From Flavobacterium salmonis (lineage in GTDB: Bacteria; Bacteroidota; Bacteroidia; Flavobacteriales; Flavobacteriaceae), in the NCBI RefSeq assembly GCF_903819435.1, contig NZ_CAIJDP010000071.1:1-64000 (forward strand): 64,000 bases of DNA, read 5' to 3'. Below are positions 28,184-36,404 of this stretch, piece after piece. The position numbers were made by a program, and so were the translations under genes. The notes beneath the pieces are model-generated. The model did not search any database. It worked only from the letters and a program-made list of their open reading frames with translations, and was not told where the DNA came from. Positions within the stretch are counted from its first letter, which is position 1; each line of letters opens with the position of its first letter.

Positions 28184-28325
28184 ACGAAAACGTTATATTT
28201 ACAACAAAACACATCTAAAATCGATCATAATAATTTTTTATTCAAAAAAATTGCGTTTTACCAACTAATTGTTTAAAGTTGCACAACTAAAACAAACTGC
28301 TTCTAAACCCTAACTATCACTAAAG

Positions 28326-29375
28326 TTGAGCGAAATTCAAAAATTAAACTTCGACATTAAACTTCGAAATCATATCTGGTTCTGGGGAAGTTACTTTACT
28401 TTGAATTTTTTAAGATGGGGTGCTTATTTCAATGATTACGAATATTCATTTAAATCGAATCTGATTGAATTTTCCTTACACATTCCTTTAGTTTATTTTA
28501 ACCTTTTTATTTTAGTGCGCCGGTATGTCCTGAAACAGCAGTACATCAAATATACTATTGCATTATTGATGAGTCTTTTTGCTGTCTATTTACTAAAAAC
28601 TGCTCTGACCTATTATATCATTTCTGAAAATATCTGGCCCGAGGCAAATCGTGAATATCATCCTTTCGAAATAAACCATATCGTTGCAGTCTGCATTGGG
28701 GAGTTGTATGTTCTTGCAATGGCATCCTCTGTTTATCTTACTTTGACCTGGCTGCGCGAAAGGGAAAGAAACAGGTCGTTGAGAGAAAATCAGTTTAAAA
28801 TCAAACTTAAATATCTCGAGAATCAGATTCAGCCACATTTTTTCTTCAATACATTAAATAATTTATATGCTTTATCATTAGAATCTTCAGACAAGGTTCC
28901 GGATGTGATCATTAAATTATCAAATCTGATGGAATATGTATTGTATGATGTAAAAGGAACCAAATTCGTTCCTTTGATAAAAGAAATCGACTATATCCAG
29001 AATTATATCGAAATAGAGAAACTTCGTTTTGAAAATGTTGAAGTAACCATTAATCTGGAGTCTGACATTGAAGATATCAAAGTTCCGCCTTTAATTTATA
29101 TTTCATTGGTCGAAAATGCCTTTAAACACGGTGGACTGCAAAACAAGAACCTTAAAATTAAAATAAACTGCAAAGTCGTTGGCAATAAGCTGCACTTTGA
29201 AATCCTTAATAATTTTGTAATTTCACAAAAAAATGACCCTAAAAGCGGTATTGGATTAGTCAATACCAAGAAAAGACTGAAATTAATTTACAGAAATAAT
29301 TTTAGCCTTCAATACAAAACAAAACTCAATTACTATATAATAAGTTTGCAAACACCTATTCATAATGAAGATTAA
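28326..29375 (+). CDS. LytS/YehU-type membrane sensor histidine kinase
   Basis: 349 aa from a TTG at 28326; an in-frame stop lies 15 bp upstream and no ATG is near, so TTG is the only plausible start. Four predicted membrane helices cover residues ~18-145. The His_kinase domain follows with NQIQPHFFFNTLNNLY (H171 as phosphate acceptor) and an HATPase part with VENAFKHGG and SGIGLVNTKKRL. There is no evident extracellular sensor domain, so the signal may be sensed in the membrane or through a partner. It overlaps the LytTR regulator gene by 11 bp and is divergent from susC: a two-component pair for the chitin locus is the natural reading. Confidence 0.9.
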   Translation: MSEIQKLNFDIKLRNHIWFWGSYFTLNFLRWGAYFNDYEYSFKSNLIEFSLHIPLVYFNLFILVRRYVLKQQYIKYTIALLMSLFAVYLLKTALTYYIISENIWPEANREYHPFEINHIVAVCIGELYVLAMASSVYLTLTWLRERERNRSLRENQFKIKLKYLENQIQPHFFFNTLNNLYALSLESSDKVPDVIIKLSNLMEYVLYDVKGTKFVPLIKEIDYIQNYIEIEKLRFENVEVTINLESDIEDIKVPPLIYISLVENAFKHGGLQNKNLKIKINCKVVGNKLHFEILNNFVISQKNDPKSGIGLVNTKKRLKLIYRNNFSLQYKTKLNYYIISLQTPIHNED

Positions 29376-30066
29376 ATGCTTGTTAATCGATGATGAACCT
29401 TTAGCTATTAAAGTTTTACAAAATTACTTTACAAATTTTCCAGACTTTGAGGTTATTGGTGCATTCAATAATTCTTTAGAAGCACTCGATTTTATAAACA
29501 GTACTCCTGTCGATGCCGTTTTTCTTGACATCAACATGCCTATGATGACTGGTTTTGAATTAATCAGCCTGATCGAAAATAAAACAAAAGTTATTATTAC
29601 AACCGCTTTTAGAGAATTTGCTGCAGAAAGTTATGATCTGGATGTGTTAGATTATCTGGTAAAACCTATTCCATTGCCACGATTCATTAAATGTATTAAC
29701 AAAATCACTACCGAATATAATTTAAAAAATAATATTAGAACAGAAACCGTGAAAGGCGATTCGCATATTTTTATCAAAGTAGATAAAAAAATGATGAAGA
29801 TTAATATTGAAGAAATTTTATTTGTTGAAGGAATGAAAGAATATATTAAAATTGTTACTCCTGATAAAACTTATATCACTCATAAATCGCTTACTTCCTT
29901 ATCCGAAGAACTTCCGGGAGATAAATTCTTACGCATCCATAAATCATATGTAATTGCCCTGAACAAAGTTAAGTCTATTGAGGGAAACAGAATTCAGATA
30001 ATGACTTATACGATCCCTATTGGCAGAAATTACAGTAAAGACGTGAAGAACAAAATTTTAGAATAA
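29365..30066 (+). CDS. LytTR-family response regulator
   Basis: 233 aa. Receiver domain at 1-120 with LLIDDEP, phosphoacceptor D55 in VFLDINMP and K (DYLVKPI). LytTR DNA-binding domain at ~135-233: IFIKVDKKMMKINIEEILFV, FLRIHKSYVIALNKV, IPIGRNYSKDV. LytTR regulators normally bind direct repeats spaced about two helical turns. It follows the kinase with an 11-bp overlap, so the two are translated together. The shared upstream element of nagB, susC and perhaps nagP is its best candidate target. Confidence 0.93.
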   Translation: MKIKCLLIDDEPLAIKVLQNYFTNFPDFEVIGAFNNSLEALDFINSTPVDAVFLDINMPMMTGFELISLIENKTKVIITTAFREFAAESYDLDVLDYLVKPIPLPRFIKCINKITTEYNLKNNIRTETVKGDSHIFIKVDKKMMKINIEEILFVEGMKEYIKIVTPDKTYITHKSLTSLSEELPGDKFLRIHKSYVIALNKVKSIEGNRIQIMTYTIPIGRNYSKDVKNKILE

Positions 30067-30078
30067 TTTACTTAATCG

Positions 30079-30137
30079 ATATCGTAAGTCTTAAAATAAT
30101 AACACATTGTTGAATAAATTGTGTTGTTTGTATAATT
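30079..30137 (+). promoter_or_regulatory. Weaker copy of the chitin-locus element upstream of the MFS transporter
   Basis: TGTTTGTATAATT (30125-30137) matches the AGTTTGTATAAAT block of susC and nagB at 11 of 13 positions. The 22 bp before it keep GTT(T/G)AA(A/T) at the same place. A CGTA block (30083-30086) lies at nearly the expected distance. A -7-like TATATTTA occurs at 30185-30192, about 21 bp further downstream than in the other two. Leader about 45 bp from that box. Confidence 0.4.
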
Positions 30138-30238
30138 TCTACCTTTTTTATGATTTTTTATTTTTTTTTGATAATTGTAACAAATATATTTACGTCTTTC
30201 AAAACCACTAAAAACATAAAAAAAACTTTATTACAATT

Positions 30239-31708
30239 ATGAATTCAGAAAATGTACAAACCAAGTGGGGACAATTTATCTCATTGATAATCGTCTTCTT
30301 CTTCTGGGGTTTTGTTGGTTCAGCCAACGACATTCTAATCCCGGTATTCAAAAAAGTATTTACTTTATCACAAGTTCAGTCACAATTGGTAGCCTGGGCG
30401 TTTTATGCCGCTTATTTCGTGGGATCAATTATTTTCTTTTTGGTATCTCTTAAATTAGATGTTTTACAAAAATTCGGATACAAAAAAACACTTTCAGCCG
30501 GTTTAATTCTTTCCGCTGTTGGTTCATTTTTATTTGTCCCTGCAGCCACAATGCAAAGCTTCCCTTTCTTCTTAACCGCTTTATTTACTGTTGGTCTGGG
30601 ATTTTCGATTCAACAAATTGTAGCCAATCCATTAGCTATTAAAATGGGAAGCCCTGCAACCGGAGCTCACCGTTTAACTTTAGCAGGAGGTATCAATTCT
30701 TTCGGAACAACAATAGGTGCAATTTTATTGGGTATCGCTTTATTTGGAATGGGAGATGACAAAAAAACAGCTCTTTCATTAGAAGATATTAAACTGCCTT
30801 TTATCATTCTGGGACTTGCTTTTATTATTGTTGCCGTTTTTATGAATTTTTCTAAAATTGAAGATCCTGTAAAAGAGGAAGAAGCAGTAATTAAACACGC
30901 ACATGAAAAATTTAATATTTTAGACTATCCACAGTTGTATTTAGGAATGTTAGGTATTTTTATTTATGTTGGTACGGAGGTAACCATCATTAGTAACCTG
31001 CCTGCTTTATTACATACCGCAGAATTTGGTAATGTTTTAGAAGATGCAATTGCACCCTTTATTGCTCTTTATTGGGGAAGTTTAATGATTGGCCGCTGGA
31101 ATGGCGGAGTAAACGTATTCAACACTTCAACTTTAGTCAATACAGCCTTAAAATTTATTGTACCGGCTTTAGCTTTTGGAGTAATTATTGGAGCTAATAT
31201 TTTTGCAGCCCATGATGTTTCTTCATTTTATATTTACCCAATCTGGATTTTATTATTTATAGCGGTATGTTTTGTTGGAGGTAAAAATGCCGGAAAAACT
31301 TTAATGCTTTTTGGAATATCGGGCGTATTGATGATGTTCGCAGGATTAGTTTGGCCAGATCCGCAAATTGCTAAATTTTTCTTTATTTCCGGAGGTCTTT
31401 TCTTATCTATCATGTGGCCGTCAATTTTCGATTTAGCGATTGCAGGTTTAGGTAAAAACACCGGAAAAGCATCTTCATTCCTGATTATGATGATTCTCGG
31501 AGGAGGAGTTATCCCTTTAATTCAGGGAAGTATCTGTGACTTTGACATTACAAATCCAAAAGGAATACTCGGAATCACATGGACACACTTCTCATACATC
31601 GTTCCGCTTATTGGTTTCGCATATTTAGGATTCTATGGTTACTACTGCCCTAAAATATTAAAAAGACAAGGAATTAATCATGTTGAAGGCGGTGGCGGAG
31701 GTCACTAA
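30239..31708 (+). CDS. Sugar MFS transporter of the FucP/NagP type
   Basis: 489 aa with about twelve membrane helices. The FucP-family marks are present: IVFFFWGFVGSANDILIPVF in helix 1, GLGFSIQQIVANPLAI, RLTLAGGINSFGT, FIYVGTEVTI, FIALYWGSLMIGRWNGG and SIMWPSIFDLAIAGLG. NagP of Bacteroidota and Shewanella imports N-acetylglucosamine by proton symport, while relatives take fucose or other sugars. The position at the end of a chitin locus supports GlcNAc. The acidic HAHEKFN loop and glycine/histidine-rich tail are not unusual. A bidirectional terminator follows. Confidence 0.9.
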   Translation: MNSENVQTKWGQFISLIIVFFFWGFVGSANDILIPVFKKVFTLSQVQSQLVAWAFYAAYFVGSIIFFLVSLKLDVLQKFGYKKTLSAGLILSAVGSFLFVPAATMQSFPFFLTALFTVGLGFSIQQIVANPLAIKMGSPATGAHRLTLAGGINSFGTTIGAILLGIALFGMGDDKKTALSLEDIKLPFIILGLAFIIVAVFMNFSKIEDPVKEEEAVIKHAHEKFNILDYPQLYLGMLGIFIYVGTEVTIISNLPALLHTAEFGNVLEDAIAPFIALYWGSLMIGRWNGGVNVFNTSTLVNTALKFIVPALAFGVIIGANIFAAHDVSSFYIYPIWILLFIAVCFVGGKNAGKTLMLFGISGVLMMFAGLVWPDPQIAKFFFISGGLFLSIMWPSIFDLAIAGLGKNTGKASSFLIMMILGGGVIPLIQGSICDFDITNPKGILGITWTHFSYIVPLIGFAYLGFYGYYCPKILKRQGINHVEGGGGGH

Positions 31709-31729
31709 ACCCGAAAACATATTCATAAA

Positions 31730-31766
31730 AAAACTCCCGTTCTACATATTGTAAAACGGGAGTTTT
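31730..31766. terminator. Bidirectional terminator between the sugar transporter and the aldolase gene
   Basis: Perfect 12-bp arms AAAACTCCCGTT (31730-31741) and AACGGGAGTTTT (31755-31766) with A/T tracts on both sides, between two convergent genes. Confidence 0.9.
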
Positions 31767-31786
31767 AATTTATAAAATATCTAAAA

Positions 31787-32443
31787 CTATTTATTTCCTT
31801 TTTCAAAATCAGCCACAAACTGAGCCAATCCGATATCAGTTAATGGGTGTTTCAACAAACCATAAATTGCAGAAAGAGGTCCTGTCATAACATCTGCACC
31901 AATTTTAGCGCAGTTTACAATATGCATCGTATGACGTACAGAAGCCGCTAAGATTTGTGTCTCATATCCATAGTTATCATAGATTTCTCTGATTTCCTGA
32001 ATCAAATTCAGACCATCTGTAGAAACATCATCTAAACGGCCAATAAAAGGTGAAACATAAGTTGCTCCTGCTTTAGCAGCCAATAAAGCCTGACCTGCAG
32101 AAAACACAAGAGTTACATTTGTTTTAATTCCTTTATCTGAGAAATATTTTGCAGCCATAACTCCTTCTTTTGTCATTGGCAATTTCACTACAATTTGCTC
32201 ATGTAAATCAGCTAATTCCTCACCTTCTTTCACCATTCCTTCAAAATCCAGCGCATTTACTTCAGCACTTACATCTCCATCAACAAGATTACAGATATCA
32301 ACATAATGTTTCAAAATGTTGTTTTTTCCTGTAATCCCTTCTTTTGCCATCAAAGACGGGTTTGTTGTTACACCATCTAAAACACCTAATGCCTGTGCTT
32401 CTTTAATCTGAGCTAAATTAGCTGTATCAATAAAAAATTTCAT
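31787..32443 (-). CDS. fsa: Transaldolase-like fructose-6-phosphate aldolase
   Basis: 218 aa, the length of the small transaldolase/FSA subfamily. The start [16 protein letters not shown] and [14 protein letters not shown] are typical. The Schiff-base lysine lies in VKLPMTKEG, followed by [20 protein letters not shown] and [10 protein letters not shown]. It either cleaves fructose 6-phosphate or transfers dihydroxyacetone between sugars of the pentose phosphate pathway; the two cannot be told apart by eye. Fructose 6-phosphate is also the end product of NagB. A structured RNA-like element lies just upstream of the start. Confidence 0.92.
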   Translation of the reverse strand: MKFFIDTANLAQIKEAQALGVLDGVTTNPSLMAKEGITGKNNILKHYVDICNLVDGDVSAEVNALDFEGMVKEGEELADLHEQIVVKLPMTKEGVMAAKYFSDKGIKTNVTLVFSAGQALLAAKAGATYVSPFIGRLDDVSTDGLNLIQEIREIYDNYGYETQILAASVRHTMHIVNCAKIGADVMTGPLSAIYGLLKHPLTDIGLAQFVADFEKGNK

Positions 32444-32473
32444 AATTATATTTATTTAATTGTGTTCATAATC

Positions 32474-32570
32474 TGGGCGTGCCCCAAGGGTCGGGTGTTC
32501 CGCTGTATCTTTTTATTTTTAAAGAAAAATAAAAAGGATGCCGCTTCTACCCCCTCACGCAAAACCGGTG
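32474..32570 (-). ncRNA. Flavobacterial structured element, copy 2 (GCGTGAGGG variant)
   Basis: Minus-strand blocks: GCGTGAGGGGGTAGAAGCGG, ATCCTTTTTATTTTT, loop, AAAATAAAAAGATACAGCGG, ACACCCGACCC and GGGGCACGC. The long A/T stem is perfect, and the ends pair (GCGTG with CACGC). The inner frame GAAGCGnnATCCTTTT...AAAAGAT is shared with the copies at 17413 and 47992, but the outer blocks differ. It lies 30 bp before the fsa start on the same strand, so it could be part of the fsa leader or a read-through element. Confidence 0.5.
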
Positions 32571-32588
32571 CAAAATTACAACTAATAA

Positions 32589-32783
32589 TTATTTTGAAGG
32601 ATCCTTTTGATTTAATTGTTTTAATTCATCTCTGATTTCTTCCAAAACTCTTAAAGTATCTTCTTTATAAACTTCCGAATTATTAATTTTATCACTTATT
32701 GTACTTAGTATTCTGCGAATTACAAACCAAATAACAACAAAAATAGCTATGATAATAATAGGCTGAATGATTTCTTTATCCAT
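32589..32783 (-). CDS. Small single-helix membrane protein
   Basis: 64 aa. One N-terminal membrane helix (IIQPIIIIAIFVVIWFVIRR) followed by an amphipathic, possibly coiled-coil tail that ends LEEIRDELKQLNQ. No family recognised. The gene begins 4 bp after the SDR gene, so it is likely co-transcribed with it. Its length and charge pattern are like many small flavobacterial inner-membrane proteins of unknown role. Confidence 0.6.
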   Translation of the reverse strand: MDKEIIQPIIIIAIFVVIWFVIRRILSTISDKINNSEVYKEDTLRVLEEIRDELKQLNQKDPSK

Positions 32784-32787
32784 AATA

Positions 32788-33591
32788 TTACAATTTATAA
32801 TGATTCATTAACATTTTTTCATACATCTTATCCGGAAGCACACGTTTTAAAACAATTGAAAACTTCTGCATAAAAACACCCACTTTATAATGTACTTTTG
32901 GACTTTTTTGCTGCATGATTTTATAAACAGCCTCAGCCATTTCATTCGGATTACTTCCTGCATCAACATGTTCATTCATAGTTGCAAGCGTATCACCATA
33001 AACTTTTTCATACGCAGATCCTTTAATAACCGGAGCATGAAAACGTCCTGAGGCAATATTCGTAGCAAAATCTCCTGGAGCAACATTCGTAATTTCAACT
33101 CCAAATTGTTTTACCTCCATTCGCAAAGCTTCTGTAATTAGCTCCAAAGCTCCTTTTGATGCCGAGTAAACGCTGCGATACGGCAATCCCATATAAGCCG
33201 CAATCGAAGTAATATTGATAATCAGACCTGATTTTTGTTCACGCATCTGAGGCAAAACAGCTTTCATCACTTCAATTGGTCCAAAAAAATTGGTTTCAAA
33301 GTTATTCTTGATTTCCTCCATCGGAATTTCTTCCAAAGGACCTGTAATCCCCACACCTGCATTATTAATCACAACATCTAACCGTCCTGAAGTTTCTATG
33401 ATTTTAGCTATAGCATTTTTAATTGATTCTGCATTTCGAACATCCAGAGCAACAAGTGGAAAAACAGAATTTACTACTTTATCAGGATTTCGGCTTGTTC
33501 CGTAAACCACGAAGCCTTTTTGATGTAAAAACTCTCCAATTGATTTTCCAATCCCTGAGGATCCTCCGGTAATTAAAACGACTTTGCTCAT
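32788..33591 (-). CDS. SDR family NAD(P)-dependent oxidoreductase
   Basis: 267 aa, a classical short-chain dehydrogenase. Nucleotide-binding motif TGGSSGIGKS near residues 8-17, NNAGVG at about 89-94, catalytic serine in INITSIAAYM, and the pair Y-x3-K in YSASKGALEL. The C terminus PDKMYEKMLMNHYKL is not catalytic. The substrate cannot be told. It is the first gene of a short run with the 64-aa membrane protein and is transcribed away from the SRP RNA region. Confidence 0.92.
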   Translation of the reverse strand: MSKVVLITGGSSGIGKSIGEFLHQKGFVVYGTSRNPDKVVNSVFPLVALDVRNAESIKNAIAKIIETSGRLDVVINNAGVGITGPLEEIPMEEIKNNFETNFFGPIEVMKAVLPQMREQKSGLIINITSIAAYMGLPYRSVYSASKGALELITEALRMEVKQFGVEITNVAPGDFATNIASGRFHAPVIKGSAYEKVYGDTLATMNEHVDAGSNPNEMAEAVYKIMQQKSPKVHYKVGVFMQKFSIVLKRVLPDKMYEKMLMNHYKL

Positions 33592-33715
33592 TTTTAAGTT
33601 AGATGTTAAATGTTATAAGTTAAATGTATTTTTGTGTTAGAAGCTATTCTTACGGTTAAAACTTCTCACTTTTAACTTTTAACCTCTAACTTTTAACTCC
33701 CAAAAGGGTAAAAAT

Positions 33716-33737
33716 AAAAAAATCCTCCCGAAGGAAG
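33716..33737 (-). terminator. Terminator downstream of the SRP RNA
   Basis: On the minus strand CTTCC-TTCG-GGAGG (33737-33724) is followed by a run of T (33722-33716). It lies 33 bp beyond the mature 3' end of the SRP RNA, which suggests a short precursor tail. Confidence 0.65.
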
Positions 33738-33770
33738 ACTACTTTTGTATAAATTCTAAAAATAAAAAAT

Positions 33771-33863
33771 GGCAAGCGACCTACATCGCACCGCTCAACC
33801 ACGTACCCTTGCTATGTTCCCATCCTGGGGGAGTCTGCAGGAGCTGGTCGTGTAGGACTTGCC
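33771..33863 (-). ncRNA. ffs: Small signal recognition particle RNA (4.5S-type)
   Basis: The minus strand folds into one long hairpin: GGCAAGTCCTACACGACC at the 5' end pairs with the 3' end ACGTGGTT...GTAGGTCGCTTGCC. The tip has the universal SRP core: CCAGGATGGGAACATAGCAAGG, given here as CAGG, the GGAA tetraloop and AGCA. Length about 93 nt fits a bacterial small SRP RNA. It works with Ffh to target membrane proteins. A near-consensus promoter ends 5 bp before the 5' end. Confidence 0.92.
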
Positions 33864-33867
33864 GATG

Positions 33868-33897
33868 CAAATATACAATCTTTTTATATTTTTGCAA
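33868..33897 (-). promoter_or_regulatory. Promoter of the SRP RNA
   Basis: Minus strand: TTG (33897-33895), 19 bp, TATATTTG (33875-33868). This is a full match to TTG-N17..23-TAnnTTTG, and the predicted start of transcription fits the SRP RNA 5' end at about 33863. Confidence 0.75.
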
Positions 33898-33952
33898 GAG
33901 CTTTGTTGCTATAAAAATATCATCGTATATTGGACTATTCAAATTTTAAACC

Positions 33953-35005
33953 ATGAAAAAACATAACTTTCTAACTGCCATATTATTAGGAATCACATTA
34001 ATTGGCTGTGGAGATAAAAATAAAGGTGAAAATTCTTTATTTACTATAGACGATTCTGCATTTCCGGCACATTTTACGCCTCAGGAAGCCATTTCAATTA
34101 CTGTTTTAAATCCAAAATCGAAAGAAATCGACAGTATTGCCTACTTTGTAAACGACAAAAAAGTGGGAAGCACAAAAGGTTCCGAAAAATTCAAGTTTGA
34201 ATTAAAAGATCAAAAATTAGGATATCAATACTTAAAAGCAACTGTTTATTTTGGCAGCGATTCATCTGATGCTACAAAAAGAGTGGAATTAGTTTCAAAC
34301 ATTAATCCTAAATTATTAAAATATAAAATTGTAAATACTTTCCCTCACGACAAAAAAGATTTCACCGAAGGATTAGAGTTTTACAATGATACTTTATACG
34401 AAAGTACTGGTCAGGAAGGGGCTTCTTTCATAAAAAAATACGATTATAAAACAGGTAAAGTTTTCAAAAAAATTGATTTGGATTCAAAATATTTTGGAGA
34501 AGGCATTACATTCATAAATGGTAAATTATTTCAATTGACCTATAAAAACAAAAAAGGTTTTATTTATGATGCTAAAACATTAAAACTGGAAAAAACTTTT
34601 GATTACGAAAAAGATATTCAGGGCTGGGGGATGACAAATGACGGAAAATATATCTATCAAACGGACGGAACTGAAAAAATCTGGAAAGTAGATCCCGCAA
34701 CTCAAAAAATGGTAGATTATATTAATGTATACTCTGGAGATTCTAAAATTAAAGAGGTTAATGAATTGGAATGGATTGATGGAAAAATTTATGCTAATGT
34801 ATGGTTTAAAGACGCCATTGCAGTTGTAAACCCAAACTCTGGTGCTGTTGAAGAAATTTTAGATTTGTCCGCATTAAGAAAAACTATGACAGACGTTAAG
34901 AAAGATGATGCTTTAAACGGAATAGCTTACAATCCTAAAACAAAGACGATTTTTGTAACAGGTAAAAATTGGAATAAAATGTTCGAAATTACCGTTTCTG
35001 AATAA
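33953..35005 (+). CDS. Glutaminyl-peptide cyclotransferase (bacterial/plant beta-propeller type), lipoprotein
   Basis: 350 aa. Lipoprotein signal with LIGCGDKN at residues 17-24. A ~95-residue N-terminal Ig-like region comes first, then a beta propeller of the glutamine cyclotransferase family: NTFPHDKKDFTEGLEF, LYESTGQEGASFI, FGEGITFINGKLFQLTYKN, GWGMTNDGKYIYQTDGT, VNELEWIDGKIYANVW, LNGIAYNPKTKTIFVTGKNW. The enzyme turns N-terminal glutamine into pyroglutamate. Many T9SS cargo and other secreted Bacteroidota proteins expose an N-terminal Gln after signal cleavage, which gives a plausible substrate. It stands alone before hutI. Confidence 0.9.
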   Translation: MKKHNFLTAILLGITLIGCGDKNKGENSLFTIDDSAFPAHFTPQEAISITVLNPKSKEIDSIAYFVNDKKVGSTKGSEKFKFELKDQKLGYQYLKATVYFGSDSSDATKRVELVSNINPKLLKYKIVNTFPHDKKDFTEGLEFYNDTLYESTGQEGASFIKKYDYKTGKVFKKIDLDSKYFGEGITFINGKLFQLTYKNKKGFIYDAKTLKLEKTFDYEKDIQGWGMTNDGKYIYQTDGTEKIWKVDPATQKMVDYINVYSGDSKIKEVNELEWIDGKIYANVWFKDAIAVVNPNSGAVEEILDLSALRKTMTDVKKDDALNGIAYNPKTKTIFVTGKNWNKMFEITVSE

Positions 35006-35115
35006 ATCTAAGAAAATAATTTACACATAACTTTCACAGATTTCACGGCTTAGTTCGTGATAATTTGTGAAATTTGTGTTTTTATAGCATTCTAAATAAA
35101 ATTAAATCTAAGGCA

Positions 35116-36354
35116 ATGATCACTTTAATTAAAAACATAAAAGAACTGCTGCAGGTTCGTGAAACTTCTGTTTCGAAAGTTTCAGGCGCTGAAATGGCAA
35201 TTCTTCCCACTATCAAAAATGCCTTTTTAATTATAAAAGACAATCTCATTGCTGATTTTGGTGCTATGGAAAATCTTCCGGAAGTAAAAGCTGATAAAAT
35301 TATTGACGCAACAGGAAGAATTGTCCTTCCATCCTGGTGCGACAGTCATACACACATCGTGTATGCAGGCAATCGCGAGCAGGAGTTTGTTGACAGAATT
35401 AATGGATTTACTTATGAGGAAATTGCAAATCGTGGCGGCGGGATCCTAAACTCCGCAAAAAAGTTAAACGAAACATCCGAAGAAGAAATCTACGAACAGT
35501 CCAGAATTCGTTTAGAAGAAGTAATACGTTTAGGAACCGGAGCTGTAGAAATAAAATCGGGTTACGGCCTGACAATTGAAGGCGAATTAAAAATGCTTCG
35601 TGTGATTAAAAGACTGGCAGAAAATTATCCAATTTCAATTAAAGCTACTTTTTTAGGCGCTCACACATTTCCAATACATTATAAAGAAAACAAAGCGGGT
35701 TATATTGATGAAATCATTACGAAAATGATTCCTGAAATTGCTCAGAATAAGCTTGCAGATTATGTTGATGTTTTTTGCGAAAACGGCTATTTCTCTGTAG
35801 AAGAAACGGAAAAAATCATGCAGGCAGGAATCGATTTTGGCTTAAAGCCGAAAATTCACGTAAACCAATTTAATTCTATTGGAGGAATTCAAGCTGGAGT
35901 TAAATTTAACGCTCTTTCTGTAGATCATCTGGAAATTATGAATCCAGAAGACACTGAAGCTTTAAAAGGAACAGAAACAATGCCGGTTGCATTACCATCG
36001 TGCTCTTATTTTTTAAGCATTCCTTACACCCCTGCAAGAGAAATGATTACTGCAGGATTACCAATTGCTTTAGCAACCGATTTTAATCCTGGTTCTACTC
36101 CATCAGGAAACATGAATTTTGTAGTTGCCACAGCATGCATAAAAATGAAAATGACTCCCGAAGAAGCCATAAACGCAGCTACCATAAACGGAGCCTATGC
36201 CATGGGAATTTCAGAAACCCACGGAAGTATCACAAAAGGCAAAAAAGCCAATCTGATTATCACAAAACCTATTTCGTCCTATTATCAGATTCCATACGCT
36301 TTTGGAAGCAACTTAATAGAAAGTGTATTTATTGAAGGTGAAATTTTCTCATAA
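35116..36354 (+). CDS. hutI: Imidazolonepropionase
   Basis: 412 aa from the ATG at 35116 (MITLIKNIKELLQV); the open frame reaches back to a TTG at 35074, which is not needed. Amidohydrolase-fold enzyme of histidine breakdown (third step: imidazolonepropionate to N-formimino-glutamate). Metal ligands are in DSHTHIVYAG; other family marks are FLGAHTFP, HVNQFN, SVDHLEIM, ALATDFNPGS and the final QIPYAFGSNLI. hutG follows one gene later, but hutH and hutU are not in the window. Confidence 0.95.
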   Translation: MITLIKNIKELLQVRETSVSKVSGAEMAILPTIKNAFLIIKDNLIADFGAMENLPEVKADKIIDATGRIVLPSWCDSHTHIVYAGNREQEFVDRINGFTYEEIANRGGGILNSAKKLNETSEEEIYEQSRIRLEEVIRLGTGAVEIKSGYGLTIEGELKMLRVIKRLAENYPISIKATFLGAHTFPIHYKENKAGYIDEIITKMIPEIAQNKLADYVDVFCENGYFSVEETEKIMQAGIDFGLKPKIHVNQFNSIGGIQAGVKFNALSVDHLEIMNPEDTEALKGTETMPVALPSCSYFLSIPYTPAREMITAGLPIALATDFNPGSTPSGNMNFVVATACIKMKMTPEEAINAATINGAYAMGISETHGSITKGKKANLIITKPISSYYQIPYAFGSNLIESVFIEGEIFS

Positions 36355-36383
36355 AAAAAGAGGAGTTTGAGCTCCTCTTTTTT
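36353..36383. terminator. Bidirectional terminator between hutI and the coiled-coil gene
   Basis: AAAAAAAGAGGAG (36353-36365) pairs with CTCCTCTTTTTT (36372-36383) around a 6-base loop. It overlaps the hutI stop codon and serves both convergent genes. Confidence 0.9.
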
Positions 36384-36404
36384 ATACAATACTGATTTTT
36401 TTTC

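Noticed and set aside
33600..33710. Possible short tandem repeat (TTAACTTTTAAC-like) between the SDR gene and SRP RNA
   Set aside because: Only irregular AT-rich repeats are visible; no consistent unit or function.
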